This document shows, piece after piece, positions 29,161-36,526 of a stretch of DNA of 36,526 nt. The stretch spans positions 1-36,526 of the forward strand of contig JALQPE010003177.1 of the NCBI GenBank assembly GCA_030407315.1, written 5' to 3'. The notes under the pieces were generated by a model. The model made no database searches, was not told where the DNA came from, and worked only from the letters and a program-made list of their open reading frames with translations. Position 1 is the first letter of the stretch; each line of letters begins with the position of its first letter. Made by a program: the position numbers and the translations under genes. Source of the DNA: Asparagopsis taxiformis. Its lineage: Eukaryota; Rhodophyta; Florideophyceae; Bonnemaisoniales; Bonnemaisoniaceae.

Positions 29161-29357
29161 CGCCTGTGCTCTACGAGTGGTGTAGATGTGGTTATGAGGT
29201 GAGAGTGGCATTTTGTGAGTGCCCGTGCAAAACAGCTTCATAAAAGCCTTGTTGACTGCACATCGTGTAGCAATAGATGCACAGACTGCAACCGATGCTA
29301 GTTACGATTCATTGGTACCTCTGCGAGCCACCCACCAGCAAAGTAGAATTAGCGGCC

Positions 29358-29981
29358 AAATAACGAGCTTGGTGTTTCAACGCCTGTGGAGTTGCAATCA
29401 TTTTTGGAGCACGAGTTTGTTCGTATCAACCAGGTATACGCCATGGGTGACGGAAACCAGAGACACAAACCGTCACGTCCAATCTCTCTGTCAATGGCTC
29501 GAAACTGTGTTGTGCCCCTGTTCAGCACAATGCAGATTCTTAAATTCTCCTCAGTTCTAGCTAGAATCACTAAATCACTTTCAGGCGATGCAATCAGTGC
29601 AAAGTTCACTTCGAGCGGTAGATGAGGTGAAACATCTAATTGAGCACGCATGGTGTTGGGTTATGACCTACTCGTTCGGCTCTTCCCTTCTGGACACCAC
29701 ATCATTCTCCCATGTACTCCTCATCATTTCTGTCATTTCCTGCCACCAAATACTTCCAATACACATTCTTCTCACACCGATCCTGGTTCGTGTCTCTGCA
29801 CACCTTTCCCATCCTATATGTACACTTTCCAGCCCTTCTCCCATCCCATCCCTCACCCCTCATCCATATCCATACTATTTCCCTCCTCCACCTTCACTCC
29901 TCTACTTCAACTTTTCTCCCACTCCCCATCTAAACTACACGCACATCAGAAACACACAAAGACCAAGCTGGGAAGATCGCC
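29358..29981 (+). repeat. Direct repeat R3, copy 2
   Basis: Same as 16675-17298. It begins only ~57 bp after the inverted repeat ends. The minus-strand hypothetical ORF is here 29349-29651 (100 aa), with a different last few residues. Confidence 0.9.
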
Positions 29982-30038
29982 GTATTTTGAAGCTGTACAG
30001 AATACACCAGAGCGCCCAAGCTTGCAACAATTTCCACG

Positions 30039-30263
30039 ATGCGCGCTGGAGCCAAGCTCGCATTTGTCTACACAACGCCTGAAACGGCAACTGTAAAGAC
30101 GTTGGACAGCCAAGATCTGGTCGCATACCCCGGCTTCAGCTTTCTCGGTGACGATTGCAGTGCTCTAAACAAAATTCACACGATTGTGGGTGGAACTGGT
30201 ACACGACGAGGACAGGATGCAACAGCGATTGTGGGGAAGGAAGTTCATGTAGTATGCTTGTGA
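30039..30263 (+). CDS. Hypothetical protein (74 aa) after the R3 leader
   Basis: MRAGAKLAFVYTTPETATVK starts ~60 bp after the CT-rich R3 leader and reads to a stop at 30263. Composition is protein-like (Gly/Thr/Val rich). No family is recognised and there is no homologue of it behind R3 copy 1. It may be a fragment. Confidence 0.3.
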   Translation: MRAGAKLAFVYTTPETATVKTLDSQDLVAYPGFSFLGDDCSALNKIHTIVGGTGTRRGQDATAIVGKEVHVVCL

Positions 30264-30786
30264 ATGTTGCAAATCGCTTGTCATCGATGCAGATGCACTT
30301 TTCTTCCTAGTAAAGAGTGCCGTGCTGCGCAAAATTATTCATGATGCAGATGTTTCATCTGACTGACGCCAAATGCTGTAGATGTAGAGATAGCAGATGG
30401 CCATCAATGTATCTTCTGTGGATCAAGTGTCAACAAAGCGTCTATCACGTTTGGGCGAGGCCTGATTGCGTCTGATATCGGTGCCTTTTCTGGTGAGCAA
30501 GTGGACGCTGTGTTTGAGAATTATTGATAGAATATACTATTCCGTCGTGAGCACTGTTTGCAACACAAGAGTGAGATCTCTGTCAACGTATACTGCGCTA
30601 TTTTACATATCGTGTCAAATTAGACGTTCAGGTCACAGAGTTTTGATCCCCTGAGGTGAAGGAGAGCAGCGGTTTACTATTCAATTTGTGTAGATAGGGC
30701 TCTGTCTTTCTGCTGCTTCCTGATCGGACTGGTCGACCTGTAGGAATATAAATGCTCCAGGAGCTGCACAAGCGCCGACATAGAAC
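30264..30786. other. Remnant region
   Basis: 30345-30430 resembles 17325-17405 and shares CAATGTATCTTCTGTGGATC. An open frame reads DGHQCIFCGSSVNKASITFG and ends near 30530. No intact gene is visible. Confidence 0.3.
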
Positions 30787-31080
30787 ATGATGATAGATGG
30801 GTCATTGTTGGAATGGGACATTATCAATGGTACAACAAAAGCCACCACGAGCTATGGGAAGCTGAGTGAAACATTGAAAAGCGTTGTAAACAAACCTGTA
30901 CGCCTCCTATTACGCGGATCAGATTCCAATCTGTTGCCTATCACAATCCAAGGCAGGCCAACTGTTGTTACTGAGACAATGTCGAACAATCCGATGTCAA
31001 CCCAAATGGTGAGCTTCGAAATTGCGGATGGGTCCTGTCCGCGTGTACCATTGATGAACGGGACAGCCAGTAACAAATAG
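30787..31080 (+). CDS. Hypothetical protein (97 aa)
   Basis: MMIDGSLLEWDIINGTTKAT to a stop at 31080. The middle (KPVRLLLRGSDSNLLPITIQ) has an amphipathic pattern typical of a soluble protein. No signal peptide and no known motif. An antisense frame overlaps. It could be a piece of a larger broken gene together with 30039-30263. Confidence 0.3.
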   Translation: MMIDGSLLEWDIINGTTKATTSYGKLSETLKSVVNKPVRLLLRGSDSNLLPITIQGRPTVVTETMSNNPMSTQMVSFEIADGSCPRVPLMNGTASNK

Positions 31081-31358
31081 CCGCGAATACTAAAGCAAAT
31101 GTATAAACAGGTAGGATACCAAAGGTATACTGAAGATGCGATACCACAAAGGAATAAACTGATGTTAAAGCAGCTGTGAGAGCGTTGACGTTATCGCCAA
31201 GTTGAACGCCTCTCTCGTAAGTCTTCCGGGCTGGTGTTCATGCAGCTGCAGTTCCGTCACTGAGGAAGATATTAAGACCGACCCATGAATTGACGTAGAC
31301 GACGAGGGCAAAGAAGCCACATCATGTACTGAAAACACAATTGACGGCGGAAATCTTG

Positions 31359-31479
31359 CCGAATTGTTTGCGATGTTCTTGGCGACAATGCGCGCTATGA
31401 AGACGTATCTGGGGGCGCATGTACGGCCCTTACACTTGTACTTGTCCCCAGACTTGAAAGGGTTGATGAAGCAGTTGCA
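31359..31479 (-). pseudogene. Fragment of the S-family cationic domain
   Basis: The minus strand reads CNCFINPFKSGDKYKCKGRTCAPRYV followed by RIVAKNIAN, aligning with the first ~50 residues of the S domain; beyond ~31345 similarity is lost. It is more diverged than the copies at 10.5 and 22.7 kb. The reading upstream of the domain again joins the kinase-like remnant, as in R1. Confidence 0.75.
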
Positions 31480-31790
31480 TCTCGCCACTTCCCAAGGTGC
31501 ATGCTAGCAGTTCAATCGCCATATATCATAGAAAAGCTACATTCCACACATCCCGTTGGTCTGTGTATTGCTCTCTTACACGGGCACTCGCCAAATGCCA
31601 CTCTCACTTCATGATCACATCTGCACAACTCGTAGAGCACAGGCCATATCCCATTCCCTCCTGCTGTATCTCCAGCAATGATATCTCAGTGATTGCTCTC
31701 ACCGCTCGGCTACCAATTGCCTGATCAAGATTCGGGCGCTCGCGTCGCATAACAGCAGTACGGTTCCAAACTTGTGCAGAACAACTGGTT
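31480..31790 (-). pseudogene. Kinase-like remnant downstream of U gene H
   Basis: Contains both ends of the remnant seen in R1: SRAVRAITEISLLEIQQEG at the N-terminal side and QRDVWNVAFL.YMAIELLACT (with a stop) next to the S fragment. The middle ~400 bp are deleted. Kinase identity is uncertain. Confidence 0.3.
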
Positions 31791-31995
31791 CCGCTCGCTA
31801 GTGCCAGTCGCGATGCGCACCCCTGAAGAACAAGTACTATGGACGATGAAAAGGATGGTGAAATGACGGCCTGGAGCTACGGAGGCGAAGATGGGAGGAC
31901 ATGGAGGGAAATGATATTTGGTTGATTGGGTGGTATTTCACACTCCTTTATGATAGATAGATAAATTTGTTTAGAACGAACAATTGAATTTCTAG

Positions 31996-32277
31996 CTAGT
32001 ACTCAAAGGTATTCTTGAGCAGCTTGTTCGCACGGTCTCCCTTGCTCAACAGGTTCTGTTCTGCCGACCATGATCCAGTGATGCGCTTCCTCTTGCGGAG
32101 AACGCTGTCGCATGGAGGCGGGATATAGAAGGAGAGAGGAGCTTCCATTTGCGGCTTTGGGTTTGCGAGGCGTTCTTTGTGCTCGCTCCTCCTGCGCTCG
32201 GCGATCATATCGTCGAGGGGTCGGTCGATGTCGATGGGGTACTGAGCGCGGAGCTTGGGGAAGGTGAGGGGAGCCAT
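31996..32277 (-). CDS. U-family small basic protein, copy H (93 aa)
   Basis: The start at 32277 gives MAPLTFPKLRAQYPIDIDRP, aligning with the other U starts. The UBM-like motif is PLDDMIAERRR. The linker is shorter, then LRKRKRITGSWSAEQ and GDRANKLLKNTFEY. It is the most divergent intact member: the Asn/Lys tail is missing and the 3' flank differs from A-E. Yet its promoter from 32324 upstream is nearly identical to that of copy A (TATA 32386-32393), because the R2 repeat begins 47 bp before its start codon. Confidence 0.7.
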   Translation of the reverse strand: MAPLTFPKLRAQYPIDIDRPLDDMIAERRRSEHKERLANPKPQMEAPLSFYIPPPCDSVLRKRKRITGSWSAEQNLLSKGDRANKLLKNTFEY

Positions 32278-32905
32278 TGTTTGTCCGAGTAGAGAATGTG
32301 AGTTTCGGAGTGGGGCGTGGTCGGTGGTGGATAGATTGTTGGTTGGGGATGAGACGGACAATGTGGGGATGGAACGACTGTGAGGTTTATAAATAAGATA
32401 GGGAAGAATGAGTGGAGTAGTTGGAGGGATGAATGCAATTTTGGGGAGAGGGAGGTGGGAGCAAATGATTAGGAAATGTAGTATTAGATGTATCAGCTAT
32501 CAGTGGAATGCTGGTGCAGCATAAAATGTTTTGCTTTGCATTGTAGGGCAAGCAGGAGTATCGAGGTTCAATAGAACAGAGCGCATTGGAGTGGATGGGG
32601 ATGCAGGCAATGGGAATTGAAATGAATTGTTGTGTCGGGCTAGAGTGACTCTGTGGTCTATTGCTTTAATTTAGTGTTGGGGGTGACAGTCTACAATACC
32701 CGGGGCGGGGATGGTGACGGGAGATGCAGATGTGCACGGCATAGGCAGGGATGGAATTTGATGGGAACTTTGTGTGACGAGGCGGCTGCTGCGGCGTCGG
32801 GCGAACGGGAAGGTGTGATCATTGCGGATGTGGTACCCAAGTGGGACGTGTGATGTGGAGTGGCAGAACCGGGGGGAGGCAGTGACGAAGCAAGGAAAAA
32901 AAGGA

Positions 32906-32989
32906 TGGAGCTAGGGGGGATTGAACCCCCGACCTTCCGTATGCAAAACGGACGCGCTGAAATGTTTCCTACCACTGCGCCATAGCCCC
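32906..32989 (-). tRNA. tRNA-Ala (TGC) with D-loop insertion, second copy
   Basis: Same 84-nt sequence as 12532-12615 including the extra D-loop bases, so the insertion is not a chance read error. A run of seven T on the minus strand follows as Pol III terminator. Confidence 0.9.
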
Positions 32990-33932
32990 GCATTGCTGCA
33001 AAATCGGATCCATCCCATTTTTATCCCAAATTAAAATATTCTCTTTTTCCAAAACCCTTCAAACGTCCACCCTTCCAAACACACTCATCATCCTCATTCC
33101 GCCATGTTTCCTCCAAACCCATGTGTTCCGCCCCTCCTTCCAATTTTGTGGCTCTACCTCAGCCTGCCACCACCATAAAACATCCACCACCTCGCTCCGT
33201 CCCGTCACATCGTACCATCTATACACTCCACTTCATTCCTTGGAGAGGTCCATCCCACGAGTCAAACCATCCCCCACCATGGAATGGCACCCTCCTCCTA
33301 TTCCGCGCTCCAGTTATATCAATATTCGAGCCTCGGGCAGTCCATATCTATCCAACAGGTTTTTCCTCCCAGTGGCTACTCTCTACATTACACCCGTGTA
33401 GACGTAGTGCCTATTGCACCATATATCATCACCACTGCAACACGCATAAGAAGCTCAGAGCCTGGATTACGATATCCTCTCCCCGCTAAAATATCATGGC
33501 TTCTCTCACCCGTTGCACTGCCATAAAATCTCAGATTCTGCGTCCTCAACACGATTCAGGCAATGCGGTCCCTTCTAACACCTCACCTCCACGAAACTAT
33601 GCTATTCATATATTTCACATTGCATGTCCGAGAAGCCTACCTCGGACTTCTCACCAGCAGCTTTCCTCTGCACTTTACCATCAAACACGAACAAATTCTT
33701 TCCAATATCTCACCCTCCTCGAACATCATCCCATTTCATGTCCGCACGCTATCCTCTTTCCCAACCCCTGCCTCTCCTCTCATTCCTCCCTAAATTTTCT
33801 CTACCACCTCATCCACCACCGTTGCTGTTCAAACCCCTATTTAAACCGTGTTCACATCCCGTACCTCCCTCTCCACTCTCATCCATATCTACCAAGCTCA
33901 ACAGTTCAGCCTCATCCTCAATCCATCACGAA

Positions 33933-34562
33933 ATGAACTTCTTCTTCCTCACCCTCCTCCTCCTCCTGCTTGCATGTTCTGCCCATGCAACAACTCCCCT
34001 CACCAAACTCCCCAACGGCAACAGTCCACAAAAATGATGTAGCAGTTGAACTCCAGGGGAATAGAAAAGCTACATTGTCACTGGAACGATCACAATCAGG
34101 AGTAGATCAGTACAAGGGTACAGACTTTGGCACAGATCCCAATTCAGAACCCGATGAAGGCACTGACGCCAGCACCGCCGCCGCGATCCCATCATCGAGC
34201 ACCCCCCCTCCATCCGCCAAAACACAATTCGTCGCCCCTCCTTCCCCAAATCCTGCCCCTGCAAACAAATCAAAGCCCGCCCCGGCAAATGCTACTACTT
34301 CATCAACTCCCTCAAACCCAGAAACAAGTACAAGTGCAAGAGCCGTACATGCGTCCCCAGATACGTCTGCATCCCGCGCATTGTGGCCAAGAAAATTGCA
34401 AAGAAATTTGGCAAGAAACTGCTCATGTGCATTCGTCGTGTGACCAGGAAGAGGATTGTGCCGTGGATCAGGAAGGGGCGCAAGGGGTACTGCAAGTCTA
34501 TTCGTACTCGTCGACGAGTGTTCTATGTTCCGTATGTGCGCAATTCGGGGCGGTCGCTATGA
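33933..34562 (+). pseudogene. S-family gene S4, frame-broken copy of S1
   Basis: The signal peptide is as in S1, but an extra C near 34026 shifts the frame and a stop follows at NSPQK. About 155 bp later an extra CG restores the original frame, so the cationic eight-cysteine domain and the family stop (34560-34562) are intact at the nucleotide level. As it stands the mRNA would give only a ~34-residue secreted peptide. Either indel could be a sequence error. Confidence 0.7.
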
Positions 34563-35354
34563 TTGAATGTGGGAAACACACAACTGACGCGGTCGGGCGG
34601 CCAGATGGTTGAAACGGAAGGGCAGAAAGCGATCCGAGGGATGGAGTAGTCTGCTGCAAAAGCGTCGACTCTTTCTAGTTCTCTACGGATACGGCGAGGA
34701 GTGTAGGGATAGAAGCTTGGACGCGTGGTAGTTTACAAAGACATTGCAATCTGTGACTAAACAGGCATGATAAAGTTGAGACCATAATTCGTAGCCCCTG
34801 TAGTGCTCCCATTTTTTCCCTCCATTCCTCTCTCAGGATGGCATAATTTTCCATCTGTTGCATCTAGTGGTGTACCCAATCTCCAGATCTAGCCAGCGCC
34901 AAAAGAAATCGACCCCGCACACCACAATGCATCCAACTCTGCTTCTACAACAAACTGTGCATGCAACCCCATTATCTTTTCAATCCATCCATCCATCTAT
35001 ACCTGCGGAACCCCGGTCCCTCATTTCCCCAGAAGCTCTCATACTCTCGCCTTATACTAGCTCTCCCTACCAACGACGAGCGCGTCGAAAGAAAGTCATA
35101 TTGATGCGCGGCGATTGCCAGTCCCACCTTCTGTTTTCAGGTCGAGCAATCATTCGATGCATTGCTCTGAATCACGGACTGCATGAATGGAAACATCTAG
35201 TTTCGATTATTGGGAGAGTGTTTACTCCTTTGGTACGGCAATACGGGGATGGTGATGCAGATGGTGCGAATCTGGTCACAGGGTAGGTGACGTCATGGGA
35301 AAACGACTCGAACAAGTCGAGATTGTGGTTGAACACAATGATGAAAATATTTTT
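34563..35354. other. Region between S4 and G
   Basis: Copy of 14188-14979, with the same motif-free 142-codon frame (34858-35286). Confidence 0.35.
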
Positions 35355-35731
35355 TTTTTTTTTGTTGCTGTCGCTTGTTTCTGCTACTCTGCTGCTACGA
35401 TCACGCGTGTCCACGTCTGCCCGTGCCGCCCGGTACCGCCTTGTTCTGCGGTACTTTCTCGCACGCTCATTGCTGTTCGGCTTTGGAGCAGATGCGGGGC
35501 CTGTGACGCGCATCCTTTTGCGAGGATTACGCTTCTGCGGAGGCTGCGGGCTCGGAGCGGAAACAGGAGATGGTTGCTGCTGTTTCTTCTCTGCCGCTTC
35601 CTTTTGAGCCCTTCTTCTCTCGAGGCGCTCCTTCCGTTCCTTATCTTGGCGTTCCCTGATCATGTCGTCAAGGGGCCGATCGATATCGATGGGATATTCG
35701 ATTTTGTACTTGGGAATGTGAGAAGTTTCAT
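35355..35731 (-). pseudogene. U-family gene G, frame-broken copy of F
   Basis: One T is missing within the codons after MKLLTFP (at ~35711), so translation from the usual ATG (35731) leaves the frame after seven residues and stops soon. The conserved YPIDIDRPLDDMIRERQ and the rest are still open in the shifted frame, which joins an upstream open frame. At the other end an A to T change turns the TAA stop into AAA, and the frame runs on to 35172. Two independent lesions favour real decay over error. Confidence 0.7.
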
Positions 35732-36526
35732 GGTGAACGGGTGGTGTGTTTGACGCGGGTCTGTAGCTGGAGGATTGGTTGGTTGGTGGTTGGTCGGCTG
35801 GCTGGGGTATGGGATATAAAAGGAACAATGGCTGCACTGAATGAGTGGGAATTAGAGGGGGAGAGTAGGGTGCAAAGGATTGTAAATTGCATTGTTCAAT
35901 GATTGAGCTATCAATGAAATGATGCAGTTGGCTGCAATTTTCTGGGTGTGCACCACGAGGAATCGAATATTTCTGATGTGAGCTGAACAGCGTGCGAGTA
36001 CTTGCGTGGAGGGATCGGGCGGTGGATGTGTTGACAGACAATTTCAATTTCCTTCTCAATACAATAAATGTAACGAGGTGCACCATATCACATCGCAATG
36101 TATCCAGTCGCGTTGGTTGTTGCATTGAGAGGAGATTTGCCCCCAATTGGGATGTACAGAAGTGGAGAGAGAGGGAAGGGAGCAAATTTGTGAATACACA
36201 CTGATGATACAGTACTGCGCTGCGCGAAGCAGAATTGGGCTAGTGATTATTTCAGCAGACAGGGGAGGGAATTTGCGACTGTGCCAAGTTGTGTCGGTCG
36301 ATCGGCTTCCAACTGAGCACCAATGCACGCTTGTGTTGTTGACGCAACGACGCATTCTCATCCGGGAGCACAAGTTGGGATGATCGAACTTGGGCTGTCC
36401 AATAGACATGGAGAATGACTGGCGAGGCGGCACGGTTGCATGCGCATCTTGGTATGATACATGCGCAGTAGTCAATAGGTTGCTGAATAGGGGTATAAAA
36501 ATGATTTATTTTTAAAACTGCAGGAA
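35732..36526. promoter_or_regulatory. Upstream flank of G to window end
   Basis: Copy of 15358-16139 with several 1-nt differences. The last 15 bp, after the repeat ends, are unique. No gene is supported. Confidence 0.35.

Larger units (their letters stand above)
24783..29300 (-). repeat. Inverted repeat, right arm (~4.5 kb)
   Basis: Reverse complement of 17603-22119. It contains S3, the small ORF, D and E, in mirrored order. Visible differences between arms are few, mainly around 28480-28560. Confidence 0.95.
32324..36511 (+). repeat. Direct repeat R2, copy 2 (~4.19 kb)
   Basis: Matches 11949-16139. It ends 15 bp before the window ends. Small indels relative to copy 1 disrupt both its S and its U gene. 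Confidence 0.95.

Noticed and set aside
17603..29300. Transposable element with long terminal inverted repeats
   Set aside because: No transposase, integrase or reverse transcriptase is visible; the arms consist of host-like small genes, and no target-site duplication was seen at 17603/29300.
35172..36185. 337-codon minus-strand frame as one large protein
   Set aside because: It results from a frame shift and stop loss in U copy G joining promoter, coding and 3' flank; copy F shows the proper gene limits.

Overview
The window looks like nuclear DNA of a unicellular, plastid-bearing eukaryote. The genes are single-exon or nearly so. TATA elements lie about 80-120 bp upstream of several small ORFs and AATAAA poly(A) signals follow some of them. 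One enzyme carries what looks like a bipartite (twin-arginine) thylakoid-lumen targeting leader. A tRNA-Ala gene has an extra ~11 nt in its D-loop. D-loop (ectopic) tRNA introns are known from red algae such as Cyanidioschyzon, so a red alga is my best guess, but this is inference and not a species call.

Left third (1-10.3 kb) is single copy. It holds a low-complexity protein ending in two C2H2-type zinc fingers (5' partial, several frame breaks), a gene-poor stretch, an armadillo-repeat protein with one frame break, a tRNA-Arg(UCU), a coiled-coil protein resembling the ADIP/SSX2IP family, and on the minus strand a METTL7-like SAM methyltransferase with a lumen-type leader.

Right two thirds (10.3-36.5 kb) are nested segmental duplications. 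(i) A direct repeat of ~1.29 kb: 10331-11624 and 22538-23830. (ii) A direct repeat of ~4.19 kb: 11949-16139 and 32324-36511. (iii) A direct repeat of ~0.62 kb: 16675-17298 and 29358-29981. (iv) A near-perfect inverted repeat with ~4.5 kb arms, 17603-22119 and 24783-29300, around a 2.66 kb spacer. Each arm contains a smaller inverted repeat.

The duplications amplify two unrelated small gene families, which I could not match to a named family. Family U (called UBM-like here) encodes ~93-125 aa very basic proteins. Their conserved N-terminal motif YPIDID[KR]PLD[VD]MI.ER resembles the UAP56-binding motif of mRNA-export adaptors, and an RKR.R.TG box follows. Family S (secreted cationic) encodes a signal peptide, an acidic variable pro-region and an 8-cysteine domain of ~102 aa with 34 Lys/Arg and no Asp/Glu. 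Four S genes each converge tail to tail on a U gene (13.6/15.0, 19.3/20.8, 25.5/27.2 and 33.9/35.4 kb). Degenerate S fragments and weak protein-kinase-like remnants lie downstream of other U genes on the same strand. Sharp mosaic boundaries near the 5' ends of both families suggest that coding cassettes and promoters have been shuffled by gene conversion or unequal exchange. In the 4.2 kb repeat the left copy is intact, while the right copy has frame breaks in both S and U.

The convergent S/U pairs and their mosaic amplification are the best candidate here for an undescribed system. Their joint function is unknown.
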